From: Brevundimonas vancanneytii
Lineage (GTDB): Bacteria > Pseudomonadota > Alphaproteobacteria > Caulobacterales > Caulobacteraceae
DNA: 32,880 nucleotides
Direction: 5' to 3'
Assembly (NCBI GenBank): GCA_945874855.1
Contig: CAMCIP010000002.1
Span: forward strand, 1 to 32,880
Below are positions 7,640 through 18,022 of the stretch, one piece after another; positions within the stretch are counted from its first letter, which is position 1; each line of letters begins with the position of its first letter. The notes below the pieces were generated by a model that saw nothing but the letters and a program-made list of their open reading frames with translations, did not search any database and was not told the origin of the DNA. Made by a program: the position numbers and the translations under genes.

Positions 7640-8491
7640 ATGGCCATGGGCGTATTCGATTCCGGCGTGGGCGGGCTGACCGTCCATCGCGAGCTGACGC
7701 GGCGATTTCCGACCGCCGACTTCGTCTATCTGGCCGACCAGGCCAATGCCCCCTATGGCGTGCGCGGCGGCGAGGAGATCGTGGACCTGACCCGGGCCGG
7801 CTGCGAGCGGCTGGTCGCGGCGGGGGCCAGCCTGATCGTGCTGGCCTGCAACACGGCCTCGGCCATCGCCCTGCGGCGGTTGCAGCAGACCTGGGTGCCC
7901 GAGGCGCGGGCGCGGACAGGGCGGCCGATCAATGTGCTGGGCATCATCGTGCCGACCATCGAGGCCGCGACCGGCCTGCCCTGGACCTATGAGAGCGACC
8001 GGGTCGGCGACAAGAAGGAGGCGATCGAGATAACCGGCGTCTTCTGCACCGCCGCCACGGCCCAGAGCCGGGTCTATGAGATCGAGATCGACAAGCGGCG
8101 CGACGACCTGGCGGTCTTCTCGGAACCCTGCCCCGGCCTGGCCGGCCTGATCGAGCTCGGTGCGCCGGACGAGCAGCTGAAGGAGGTGATCGACGACCAC
8201 GTCGACGCCCTGCGCCGCCGCATCGGCCGCCATCCGGACAAGGCCATCCTCGGCTGCACCCACTATGAGATCACCGCCGACCTGTTCGCCGCCGCCCTGC
8301 CGCCCGGCACGCCCCTGATCCACCAGCCGACGGCGGTGGCCGACGCGCTCGAGCGCTATGCGGCCCGCCATCCGGAGTTCGATCTGGGCACCGGTGCGGC
8401 CCGGCTGTTCCTGACCACGGGACAGGCCGGCCCCCAGGGCGACCGGGTCGCCCGCTTCTGGGGCGCGCCCCTGACCTTCGCGGCGGCCTGA
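7640..8491 (+). CDS. murI: Glutamate racemase
   Basis: A 283-residue cytoplasmic enzyme that makes D-glutamate for peptidoglycan. The N-terminus MAMGVFDSGVGGLTVHREL is the classic MurI start with the catalytic Asp-Ser pair (D7, S8). Also visible are YLADQANAPYG, the first catalytic cysteine in LACNTAS (C70), and the second in LGCTHYE (C206, followed by His). An insert at about residues 115-150 (SDRVGDKKEAIEITG and following) makes it slightly longer than many MurI proteins. ATG at 7640 and at 7646 are both possible starts; I took the first. It is transcribed alone, convergent with the nitrilase (10-bp gap). Confidence 0.95.
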   Translation: MAMGVFDSGVGGLTVHRELTRRFPTADFVYLADQANAPYGVRGGEEIVDLTRAGCERLVAAGASLIVLACNTASAIALRRLQQTWVPEARARTGRPINVLGIIVPTIEAATGLPWTYESDRVGDKKEAIEITGVFCTAATAQSRVYEIEIDKRRDDLAVFSEPCPGLAGLIELGAPDEQLKEVIDDHVDALRRRIGRHPDKAILGCTHYEITADLFAAALPPGTPLIHQPTAVADALERYAARHPEFDLGTGAARLFLTTGQAGPQGDRVARFWGAPLTFAAA

Positions 8492-8501
8492 GGCCGGAGG
8501 T

Positions 8502-9431
8502 TCAGTCCCGCCCGAACACCCGCCGGCCGTCGACGTCGAGGCGGAACAGGTCGGGGCGGGAGTAATGGCCGGCAGGATCGCAGGCGATCTTTGCGGCCAG
8601 CAGCCGGTCGCGGTCGACCTGGGCGTAGAGGATGCCCTCCCCGACCTGGGGTCCGGCGACGATCTCGCCCCAGGGATCGACGATCACGCTCATGCCGTCG
8701 TGCTCATAGGTGCTCAGGGGGCGGAACCGCTCCGGCACATGTTCGCTCAGGCGCAGGCCGGCGACCGAGATCACATAGGCCCCCGCCTGGCTGGCGAAGG
8801 CGCGCGACAGAAGGGTCTGGCGCGACCAGACGGGATCGGCCGGGGCGGTCGTCGGCTCACGTCCCGGCCAGGCCGCGACGTGGACGTCCAGTCCCTGGGC
8901 GATCAGGGTGAAGCCCGGCAGCAGGACGTTGTGCTCCCAGCAGTTCAGCCCGCCCAGGCGGCCATAGGCGCGCGGGTGGGTGACCAGACCCCGGGCGTCC
9001 CCGTCGGCCCAGACGGAGCGTTCGTGATGGGTCGGCTTGATCTTGCGATGGCGGCCGAGGATCACGCCCTCGCGGCCGATGAACAGCAGGGTGCACCAGG
9101 TCGTGCCCGGCCGCCCCTCGGCCCGCTCGGCCACGCCGATGACCACATCGATGTCGTGGGCCAGGGCGGCGGCGCACAGGGCGTCGGTCTCCGGCCCCGG
9201 CACGGAGATGGCATTGTCGGCATATTCCGCCGCCGCAGCCCACCACAGGGCATCGGGCGCCGCGTCGACGAAGAAGGGGTAGCCCGGCAGCCAGCTCTCG
9301 CCGAAGGCCGCCAGATCCGCCCCGCCTGCCGCGGCCCCGGCGATCAGGCCCAGGGCCTTTTCCAGACCGGCGGCCTTGTCGAAGAAGACCGGGGCGGCCT
9401 GCACAGCGGCGATGACGGGACGCGGGTTCAT
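8502..9431 (-). CDS. Nitrilase (carbon-nitrogen hydrolase family)
   Basis: A 309-residue cytoplasmic enzyme predicted to hydrolyse organic nitriles to carboxylic acid and ammonia. The catalytic triad is visible: Glu45 in AFGESWLPGYP, Lys130 in HRKIKPTHHER and Cys164 in GGLNCWEHN. The R-K-x-x-PTH-x-ER and GLNCWEH signatures are those of true nitrilases (branch 1), not of amidases. The substrate cannot be read from the sequence. I placed the start at 9431 (MNPRPVIAAVQAAPVF), where similarity begins, although the frame is open 36 codons further upstream. The SRPBCC gene is divergent, with 99 bp between the two starts, so they may share a control region. Confidence 0.93.
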   Translation of the reverse strand: MNPRPVIAAVQAAPVFFDKAAGLEKALGLIAGAAAGGADLAAFGESWLPGYPFFVDAAPDALWWAAAAEYADNAISVPGPETDALCAAALAHDIDVVIGVAERAEGRPGTTWCTLLFIGREGVILGRHRKIKPTHHERSVWADGDARGLVTHPRAYGRLGGLNCWEHNVLLPGFTLIAQGLDVHVAAWPGREPTTAPADPVWSRQTLLSRAFASQAGAYVISVAGLRLSEHVPERFRPLSTYEHDGMSVIVDPWGEIVAGPQVGEGILYAQVDRDRLLAAKIACDPAGHYSRPDLFRLDVDGRRVFGRD

Positions 9432-9530
9432 GGCCCCAGCCTGCCCTGTTTCACGGCATTCGAAAACCGTCCCCGTCTCCGCTTGACGCTGGCGCGGCAC
9501 GCGGGCGTGATGCCGGGGGGAGGAACACAT

Positions 9531-10064
9531 ATGAAACACCGATTGACTGCATCGGCCCTCGCCCTCGCTGCCGCCGTCACGGCGACGCCGGCCACCGCCG
9601 AGATCGTGTCCCGGACCCCGGATGGCTTCACCCTGCGCTTCACCCGCACGGCCATGGCGGACGCCGCCGCGGTTCCCGCGTCCTTGACCGCACTGCCCCT
9701 ATGGTGGGACGGGGCGCACAGTTATACCGGCGAGGCCGCCAATCTGAGCCTGGACCTGAAACCCGGCGGCTGCTGGTGTGAGAAGATGCCGGACGGTTCG
9801 GATTTCGACCACGGGCGCACAGTCTCCGTGGCCGCGGACCGCATTCTGTTTCACGCACCCTTCGGCCCCTTGCGCGGCCGAGCGACCCGCGCGGACCTGA
9901 CCATGACCTGGGCCGAGGCGGCGTCAGGACGGGTTCTGACCTGGACGTTCGAGGTCGAAGGCCCCGGCGTGGGCGCGATGGCCGAGGCTGTGGACGGCGT
10001 GATGGACGCAGGCTTCCGTCGTTGGTCGAACTGGCTGATCACCTCCTCGTTCCCGACGGGCTGA
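9531..10064 (+). CDS. Secreted SRPBCC/AHSA1-like domain protein
   Basis: A 177-residue protein with a signal peptide (MKHRLTASALALAAAVTATP, then ATA-EI cleavage). The mature domain has the features of a START-like SRPBCC fold: an early Trp-rich strand (LPLWWDGAHSYTGEAANLSL), LKPGGCWCEKMPDG, and the final amphipathic helix ending FRRWSNWLITS. Such domains bind small hydrophobic ligands, but this export-tagged subgroup has no known substrate. The start ATG (9531) has GGGGGGAGG about 10 nt upstream. It is divergent from the nitrilase and convergent with ahpD, and its two nearby cysteines (GGCWC) are notable in an exported protein. Confidence 0.75.
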   Translation: MKHRLTASALALAAAVTATPATAEIVSRTPDGFTLRFTRTAMADAAAVPASLTALPLWWDGAHSYTGEAANLSLDLKPGGCWCEKMPDGSDFDHGRTVSVAADRILFHAPFGPLRGRATRADLTMTWAEAASGRVLTWTFEVEGPGVGAMAEAVDGVMDAGFRRWSNWLITSSFPTG

Positions 10065-10131
10065 CCACCGCGTCACATGGCGGAACGGGATTGAGGCCGC
10101 CGACCCAACCGGGTCCGTCGACGTTGGGCGA

Positions 10132-10665
10132 TCAGGCCGCCAAGGCCGCCTCCGACGCCACGATCCGGCCCGCGGCATGGACCACGGCGCCGATGCGCAG
10201 GGCCGCCTGGACCTGGGGGGCGGACAGGCCGTGCCTGCGCAGTTCGGCCTCGTGGGCGTCGAGGCAGGCGCCGCAGCCGTTGATGGCCGAGACCGCCGTG
10301 CACCACAGTTCGAAATCGACCTTGGCCACGCCGGGATTGGCGATGACGTTCATGCGCAGGCGCGCCGGCAGGGTGGCGTAATCCGGGTTCTTCAGCAGGT
10401 GGATGGCGCGATAGTAGACATTGTTCATCCCCATGACGGCGGCGGCCGACCGGGCGGCCCCTTGCGCTTCGGGGGTCAGGACGGTCGCGGCCTGGGCCTC
10501 GATGTGGCGCACCAGGGGCGCGACGCCGAGGGTGTGGGCGCAGGCCAGGAAGCAGCCCCACTTCTGCTGGTCGGTCAGGGTCGTCTCATTGGCGAGAGAC
10601 GACAGGTTCAGGGAGATGTCCCTGGCATAGGCCGGGATCAGGTCGCGCAGGGCGTCGAGGGACAT
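10132..10665 (-). CDS. ahpD: Alkyl hydroperoxidase AhpD
   Basis: A 177-residue AhpD of the carboxymuconolactone-decarboxylase fold, a thiol-disulfide adaptor that reduces AhpC and has weak peroxidase activity. The active site is NGCGACLDAHE, with Cys131, Cys134 and His138. This matches the Cys130/Cys133/His137 arrangement known for the mycobacterial enzyme with a one-residue shift. Glu118, in FELWCTAVSAING, lies where the family's proton-relay Glu is expected. I placed the start at 10665 (MSLDALRDLIPAYARD), the family N-terminus; the open frame upstream runs into the ahpC gene. It is the second gene of ahpC-ahpD, 104 bp after ahpC, with the repeat-armed element at 10671-10772 filling the gap. 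Confidence 0.93.
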   Translation of the reverse strand: MSLDALRDLIPAYARDISLNLSSLANETTLTDQQKWGCFLACAHTLGVAPLVRHIEAQAATVLTPEAQGAARSAAAVMGMNNVYYRAIHLLKNPDYATLPARLRMNVIANPGVAKVDFELWCTAVSAINGCGACLDAHEAELRRHGLSAPQVQAALRIGAVVHAAGRIVASEAALAA

Positions 10666-10670
10666 GGGAA

Positions 10671-10772
10671 TCCAGGGATCAGGATTTGGGGGCCAGGTTC
10701 CAGGGAGAGACAAGGCAGCGGGGTCCAGAGGCTCGGTTTCCCCAGCCCCTGGACCCTGAAACCTGATCCCTA
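10671..10772. repeat. Inverted-repeat element between ahpC and ahpD (element C)
   Basis: AGGGATCAGG (10674-10683) is repeated inverted as CCTGATCCCT (10762-10771). Inside these are further matching words: GGCCAGG and TTCCAGGG on the left, CCCCTGGACCCTGAAACC on the right. The whole folds into an imperfect hairpin with a ~50-bp GC-rich centre. It fills the ahpC-ahpD gap and its right end includes the ahpC TAG stop codon. Being inside a transcribed operon, it would form an RNA stem that could tune the AhpC:AhpD ratio. Confidence 0.65.
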
Positions 10773-11324
10773 GGCGGCGAGCGTCTCGCCGCCGACCGGG
10801 CGGTTGCACGCGCACAGTTCGTCGGTCTGCAGGGCGTCGACGACCCGCAGGGTGTCGGCGGGGGCGCGGCCGACGTTGAGGTTGGTGACGTAGACGTGCT
10901 GCACGACGTTGTGCGGATCGACCACGAAGGTGGCGCGCAGGGCGACGCCCTCTTCCTCGTTCAGAATGCCCAGGTCGCGGGCAAACTTGCCGCCGTTGTC
11001 GGCGAACTGCCAGATCGGCAGCTTGTTGAGGTCGGCGTGGTCGCGCCGCCAGGCCAGTTTGACGAACTCATTGTCGGTCGAGCCGCCCAGGACGACGGTG
11101 TCGCGGTCGGCGAACTCGCGGCCCAGGCGGGCGAATTCGGCGATCTCGGTCGGGCAGACGAAGGTGAAGTCCTTGGGATAGAAGAAGATGACCTTCCACT
11201 GGCCCTCGAAGGAGGCGTTGGTCAGGGTTTCGAAGGCCGAAACGCCGTTTTCCTCATGGTCGTTGAAGCCGGGCTTGACGCCCACGATCCTGAATTCCGG
11301 CAGATGTTGTCCGACGCCGAGCAT
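10770..11324 (-). CDS. ahpC: Peroxiredoxin AhpC
   Basis: A 184-residue typical 2-Cys peroxiredoxin that reduces H2O2, organic peroxides and peroxynitrite in the cytoplasm. The peroxidatic Cys57 is in FYPKDFTFVCPTEI. The C-terminal part ends LCACNRPVGGETLAA, with Cys171 and Cys173 where the resolving Cys is expected, as in AhpC proteins paired with AhpD rather than AhpF. I placed the start at 11324 (MLGVGQHLPEFRIVGV), which has GGAGAG about 8 nt upstream; the open frame upstream is not conserved. It is divergent from oxyR, and an OxyR-type half-site lies about 120 bp before the start, so peroxide induction through OxyR is likely. Confidence 0.96.
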   Translation of the reverse strand: MLGVGQHLPEFRIVGVKPGFNDHEENGVSAFETLTNASFEGQWKVIFFYPKDFTFVCPTEIAEFARLGREFADRDTVVLGGSTDNEFVKLAWRRDHADLNKLPIWQFADNGGKFARDLGILNEEEGVALRATFVVDPHNVVQHVYVTNLNVGRAPADTLRVVDALQTDELCACNRPVGGETLAA

Positions 11325-11443
11325 GGGGCTCTCCGTTTGGGTGCGGGTCAATGATGAGGGGACGCCGCCGGGGAGGGCGACGTGTGCAAGTGCGAAATTG
11401 CGTGTGCGCTGCACAAAGTCAACCATTGGCCGGCGGATTATCG

Positions 11444-11458
11444 ATAGATTTTGCCTAT
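11444..11458. promoter_or_regulatory. OxyR-type half-site ATAG-N7-CTAT
   Basis: ATAG at 11444-11447, seven bases, then CTAT at 11455-11458, an exact match to one dimer half of the OxyR operator (ATAG-N7-CTAT-N7-ATAG-N7-CTAT). The adjoining half to the right is degenerate (CAAG-N7-CGAT, 11466-11480). The position, between ahpC and oxyR, is where OxyR normally binds. Confidence 0.7.
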
Positions 11459-11520
11459 GGTCGGACAAGTCTCGGTCGATGCCTGCGACATAAAGTCAGT
11501 CGATTGACTTTGCCTTGGAC

Positions 11521-11535
11521 ATAGATCGTGCCTAG
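11521..11535. promoter_or_regulatory. Second, weaker OxyR-type half-site near the oxyR start
   Basis: ATAG (11521-11524), seven bases, CTAG (11532-11535), one mismatch from the OxyR half-site. It lies 10-24 bp before the oxyR start codon, where binding would block oxyR transcription or translation initiation, in line with the autorepression known for OxyR. With only 8 informative bases it could be chance. Confidence 0.4.
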
Positions 11536-11544
11536 TCAGGAACC

Positions 11545-12444
11545 ATGCTCCCGACCCTGCGCCAGCTCCAGTATCTGAAGCTTCTGGCCGAGCACGCCTC
11601 GTTCAGCCGGGCGGCCGAGGCCGCGCATGTCAGCCAGCCGGCCCTGTCGTCAGGGGTGCAGGAGCTGGAGCGGATCCTGGGCGCGCCGGTCGTGGAGCGC
11701 ACGCGCGGGCGCGTGACCCTGACGGCGGTCGGAGCCGAGGCGGTGCGCCGCGCCGAGGACGTGCTGGCCCGCACCGAGGATCTGGTCGAGGCGGCGCGCA
11801 ACGCCGGCAGGCCGCTGACCGGACGGTTGCGGCTGGGGGTGATTCCGACGGTCGCGCCCTTCCTGCTGCCCCGGCGCCTGCCGGGGTTGAAGGCGGCCTA
11901 TCCGGGATTGAAGCTGTTCATCCGCGAGGACCTGACGCCGCGTCTGGTGGCGGCGCTGAAGGCCGGGCAACTGGACGCGGCGGTGATCGCCCTGCCCTAT
12001 GCCGCGACGGGGCTGGATCACGCCCGCATCGGCGACGACGCCATCCTGGCCGCAGCCCCCGTGGGTCACCGGCTGGATCAGCCGGGCCCCTTGCGCCCCG
12101 GGGCCATGCGGTCCGAGGACCTGATCCTGCTGGAGGACGGCCACTGCCTGCGCGACCAGGCCCTGGCCGCCTTCGACATCGAGGCGCCCAAGGGCGACGA
12201 CGTCTTCGCCGCCAGCAGCCTGCACACCCTGGTGCAGATGGTCTCGTCCGGTCTGGGGGTCAGCTTCCTGCCCGAGATGGCGGTCAAGGCCGGCCTTGCC
12301 GATGACCCGGGCGTGGTGGTGCGCGCGCTGGAAACCGAAGGCCGCGCCCCCGTGCCGCGGCGCGAGATCGTGGTCGCCTGGCGCGCCGGTTCCAGCCGGG
12401 CAGCGGAGGCCCGCCTGCTGGCCGAGGCCTTGAAGCTGGACTGA
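11545..12444 (+). CDS. oxyR: LysR-type peroxide regulator OxyR with a single cysteine
   Basis: A 299-residue transcription factor that senses H2O2. The N-terminal winged helix-turn-helix is at residues 1-60 (LRQLQYLKLLAEHASFSRAA, then SQPALSSGVQELERILG). The periplasmic-binding-like sensor domain runs from about 90 to 295. The redox signature LLEDGHCLRDQAL is intact with Cys201, the equivalent of E. coli Cys199. The equivalent of E. coli Cys208 is Phe210, and Cys201 is the only cysteine in the protein. E. coli OxyR is activated by a Cys199-Cys208 disulfide, so that mechanism cannot operate within this subunit. Position beside ahpC supports the OxyR assignment. A diverged LysR paralogue is the alternative. 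Confidence 0.9.
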   Translation: MLPTLRQLQYLKLLAEHASFSRAAEAAHVSQPALSSGVQELERILGAPVVERTRGRVTLTAVGAEAVRRAEDVLARTEDLVEAARNAGRPLTGRLRLGVIPTVAPFLLPRRLPGLKAAYPGLKLFIREDLTPRLVAALKAGQLDAAVIALPYAATGLDHARIGDDAILAAAPVGHRLDQPGPLRPGAMRSEDLILLEDGHCLRDQALAAFDIEAPKGDDVFAASSLHTLVQMVSSGLGVSFLPEMAVKAGLADDPGVVVRALETEGRAPVPRREIVVAWRAGSSRAAEARLLAEALKLD

Positions 12445-12555
12445 CGGCCTCATCGGGCGCGACGGCCCCCGTCGACATTGCCAAAAAGACACTGGTCTTC
12501 GCGCGGGGCGGGCGGCAATCCGGCGGGGTTCGTCAATCCTTGAAGCCGACCTGCC

Positions 12556-13089
12556 ATGACCCGTCCCGCCGTCGCCGCCGTCCTCGCCGCCGTCCTGACG
12601 GGCGCGGCCGCCTGCGCCCCCGTCGTCCAGGGCGGTCCGCCGCTGGCCCTGCCGCCCGGCCTGGCCGAGACCGCCCAGGTCGGGACGGTCACCATGTCCA
12701 GCGACTGGTTGCAGGTCGAGGACGACTTCGCTGACACCTTCGTCACGGAGGTCGACGAGGAGATGCAGGCCTGCGCCTATGGCACCTATCGGCTGGACCT
12801 GCGCCTGCATGTCGAGGACGTCCGCCGCGCCGGCCGCCTCGAGGTGGCCGTCACCGGCGAGGGCACGCACGAGATCCGCGCCGTGGCCGAACTGGTCGAT
12901 CCGCGGAGGGACAACCTGATCGTCGGCCGCTATCCCCTGATGGTCGAGGTGGACGCCGGCGGCCGCCTGGCCGGCGTGTTCGGCGACCGGCAGATGATCC
13001 TGGCGGAGGCCTTCGGCCGCGCCCTGTGCGACGCCGCCTTCGCCCGCAACCCCCGCCGACCCGGACCGCACAACGCCACACCGGGCTGA
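12556..13089 (+). CDS. Putative lipoprotein, function unknown
   Basis: A 177-residue exported protein. The N-terminus MTRPAVAAVLAAVLTGAAAC ends in a Cys at residue 20 with small residues before it, a plausible but not canonical lipobox (AAAC; Leu is missing at -3). The mature part is acidic in the middle (VEDDFADTFVTEVDEEMQAC), with a second and a third Cys (near residues 74 and 156) that could pair. I do not recognise a family. No clear ribosome-binding site precedes the ATG, although coding bias and the signal sequence support it. It follows oxyR by 111 bp in the same direction and precedes another small exported protein; no functional link is evident. Confidence 0.7.
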   Translation: MTRPAVAAVLAAVLTGAAACAPVVQGGPPLALPPGLAETAQVGTVTMSSDWLQVEDDFADTFVTEVDEEMQACAYGTYRLDLRLHVEDVRRAGRLEVAVTGEGTHEIRAVAELVDPRRDNLIVGRYPLMVEVDAGGRLAGVFGDRQMILAEAFGRALCDAAFARNPRRPGPHNATPG

Positions 13090-13214
13090 GCGGGGCGTCG
13101 ATCCGGGCCCCTGCCCTGGCAGCCGCCGTCGCGGCGCGCCGCATCACATTTCGCGGAACGCCGTTGTGAACGGCGCGGCGGGCGCTAGTCTGGTGCGATT
13201 GTCGGAGGTTGACC

Positions 13215-13577
13215 ATGCGGCCCTTGCCCCTCGCTCTCGCCACGATGTTTGCCCTGTACCTGCCGTCGGTGGCCGTCGCCCAGGTTCGGGCCGCGCCGGC
13301 CGTGCAGGCGCCGGCCCCCCGCATCGAGATCTTCGTGCTCGAACCGGAGTATGAGTCGCTGACCGGGTCGGGTGACCTGTTCGACTGGACCGCCGAGGAC
13401 CGCATCGCCCAGGAGGCGAACGACCAGTGCCGCACAGCCGCCGGCCCCGTCGCCGGCACGACGCGCGCGCTGAGCTGGCGGTTGGGCACGACCATTTCGG
13501 CGCGCGGCACGCCGCCGGGTGCCCCGCAGCCCGGACACCGCTACTTCAAGCGTCTGGTCTGCGAGGTGCGCTACTAG
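13215..13577 (+). CDS. Small secreted protein, function unknown
   Basis: A 120-residue protein with a signal peptide (MRPLPLALATMFALYLPSVA, then VAQ). The mature part contains IEIFVLEPEYESLTGSGDLF and ends HRYFKRLVCEVRY. Its two cysteines (DQC and LVC) could form a disulfide. I recognise no family. The start was chosen at the ATG (13215) because GGAGG at 13204-13208 is ideally spaced for it; a TTG two codons upstream is too close to the same site. A small hairpin, CGCCGTT/AACGGCG (13159-13175), lies in the 125-bp spacer upstream. Confidence 0.7.
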   Translation: MRPLPLALATMFALYLPSVAVAQVRAAPAVQAPAPRIEIFVLEPEYESLTGSGDLFDWTAEDRIAQEANDQCRTAAGPVAGTTRALSWRLGTTISARGTPPGAPQPGHRYFKRLVCEVRY

Positions 13578-13690
13578 CCCGGCCTCCGACCGCCCCGACG
13601 GCGGCGTTTCCCCCTCTGCCCTTTCTGTCGGCGGTGACCGGGAGCTGCGTCTGGATTGACGGCGCGGGCGGCACCGTCCTTCATGGGCGG

Positions 13691-15271
13691 GTGACCCCCA
13701 CCCGCAGAACCGCCTTCACCCTGTTCGGCGCCGGCGCGCTGGGCCTCGCCCCCGGCGCGCCCGCCGCGGCCGTCCAGACACCGCCCGCGCGCGGGGTCGA
13801 GGGTCAGCGCCAGCCCGACCTCGGCGACGGGCGGTTCCTGAATCCGCTCCTCGCGGGCGACCGGCCGGACCCGACGATCCTGAGGGACGGGGACGTCTGG
13901 TACATGACCTTCTCCTCCTTCGAGGCCATCCCCGGTCTGGTGATCTGGCGCTCGGAAGACCTGATCAACTGGACCCCGGTCAGCGCGGCGCTGACCCGCA
14001 ACATCGGCTCGGTCTGGGCCCCTGAACTGACCCGGCACGAGGGGCGCTACTACCTCTATATTCCCGCCCGGACGCCCGAGATGCGGACCATCTGGGTCAG
14101 TTGGGCCGACCGGATCGAGGGGCCGTGGAGCGATCCGGTCGACCTGAACCTGCCCGCGCACATCGACCCGGGCCATGCCGTGGGCGAAGACGGCAAACGC
14201 TATCTGTTCCTGTCGGGCGGTGACCGGGTCGCGCTGGCGGACGACGGCCTGTCGACCGTCGGGCGCGTCGAGCATGTCTACGATCCCTGGCGCTATCCGG
14301 AAGACTGGGACGTCGAGAGCTTCTCGCCCGAGGGGCCGAAGATCCTGCGCAAGGACGGCTGGTTCTACATGATCACCGCCGTGGGCGGGACGGCGGGGCC
14401 GCCGACCGGCCATATGGTCATCATGGCCCGCTCCCGGTCGGTCCATGGGCCCTGGGAGGATCATCCGGGCAACCCCCTCGTGCGGACCGAAAGCCGCGAG
14501 GAGAAGTGGTGGTCGCGCGGTCATGCCACCCTGGTCGAGGGGCCCGGCGGCAGCTGGTGGATGGTCTATCACGGCTATGAGAACAGCTACTGGACCCTGG
14601 GCCGCCAGTGTCTGCTGGATCCGGTGCGCTGGCGGGCCGACGGCTGGCCCGAGGCCCTGGGCGGCGACCTGTCCCGGCCGATCCCGAAGCCTGATCCGGA
14701 CTCGACCGGCGATCATGGCGTGGCGCTTTCGGACGATTTCACCGGCGACCGGCCCGGGCTGCAGTGGAGCTTTCACGACGCCGGGCCGGACGAGGCGAGC
14801 CGGATCCGCGTCGGGGACGGGACCCTGCGGCTCGCGGCCAGGGGGACGGCGCCGAAGGACTCCTCGCCCCTGCTCGTGGTGCAGGGCGAACAGGCCTATC
14901 AGTTCGAGGTCGAGATCGAGATCGATCCGGGCGGCGTGGCGGGCGTCCTGCTGTTCTACGACAGCCAGCTCTATTGCGGTCTCGGCTTCGACGCCGGACG
15001 GTTCGTGACGCATCAGTTCGGTCTGGAGCGGGGACGACCGCCCAATCCGCACGGCCGGCGGATGTGGCTGCGGGTGACCAACAACCGGCACATCGTCTCC
15101 TTCCACCACAGTGGGGACGGCGAGACCTGGGCCAGGTTCGATCGCCAGATGGAAGTGTCCGGCTACCACCACAATGTGCGCGGCGGCTTCATGTCGCTGA
15201 GGCCCGGCCTGTACTCGGCCGGGACGGGCGAGGCGCGGTTCCGTCGGTTCCGCTATCGCGCCCTGCCATAA
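13691..15271 (+). CDS. Exported GH43 family glycoside hydrolase with C-terminal DUF1349-like domain
   Basis: A 526-residue enzyme of the five-bladed GH43 family, likely a beta-xylosidase or alpha-arabinofuranosidase acting on plant oligosaccharides. The GH43 active site is readable: Asp60 (DRPDPTI, general base), Asp159 (HIDPGHA, pKa modulator) and Glu214 (SPEGPKIL, general acid). From about residue 347 (SDDFTGDRPGLQWSFH) a concanavalin-like beta-sandwich follows, as in GH43 xylosidases. There is no in-frame ATG near the start; GTG at 13691 gives MTPTRRTAFTLFGAGALG, a Tat-like signal, but the ribosome-binding site is poor. A GTG at 13634 is an alternative. The gene stands alone, without transporter or regulator. 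Confidence 0.88.
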   Translation: MTPTRRTAFTLFGAGALGLAPGAPAAAVQTPPARGVEGQRQPDLGDGRFLNPLLAGDRPDPTILRDGDVWYMTFSSFEAIPGLVIWRSEDLINWTPVSAALTRNIGSVWAPELTRHEGRYYLYIPARTPEMRTIWVSWADRIEGPWSDPVDLNLPAHIDPGHAVGEDGKRYLFLSGGDRVALADDGLSTVGRVEHVYDPWRYPEDWDVESFSPEGPKILRKDGWFYMITAVGGTAGPPTGHMVIMARSRSVHGPWEDHPGNPLVRTESREEKWWSRGHATLVEGPGGSWWMVYHGYENSYWTLGRQCLLDPVRWRADGWPEALGGDLSRPIPKPDPDSTGDHGVALSDDFTGDRPGLQWSFHDAGPDEASRIRVGDGTLRLAARGTAPKDSSPLLVVQGEQAYQFEVEIEIDPGGVAGVLLFYDSQLYCGLGFDAGRFVTHQFGLERGRPPNPHGRRMWLRVTNNRHIVSFHHSGDGETWARFDRQMEVSGYHHNVRGGFMSLRPGLYSAGTGEARFRRFRYRALP

Positions 15272-15325
15272 GGGATGGGCCGGGGGATCGCGCCCCCGGC
15301 CCTCCGTTCACTCAGGCGGCGTGGC

Positions 15326-18022
<2,697 letters not shown>

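Larger units (their letters stand above)
11415..11535. promoter_or_regulatory. ahpC/oxyR divergent control region
   Basis: The 220-bp spacer between the two starts carries the 9-mer TTGACTTTG twice. One is on the minus strand (11414-11422), facing ahpC; the other is on the plus strand (11504-11512), facing oxyR. TTGACT is a good -35 hexamer, so these are the likely -35 elements of the divergent promoters; I see no convincing -10 for either. The oxyR copy is part of the palindrome AAAGTCA (11492-11498) / TGACTTT (11505-11511). The OxyR half-site at 11444-11458 sits about 20 bp upstream of the ahpC -35 candidate. Confidence 0.6.

Noticed and set aside
12850..13510. Minus-strand open frames opposite the lipoprotein and small secreted protein genes
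   Set aside because: Arg/Pro-rich composition typical of antisense frames in GC-rich DNA; the plus-strand genes have signal peptides, and the second has a good ribosome-binding site.
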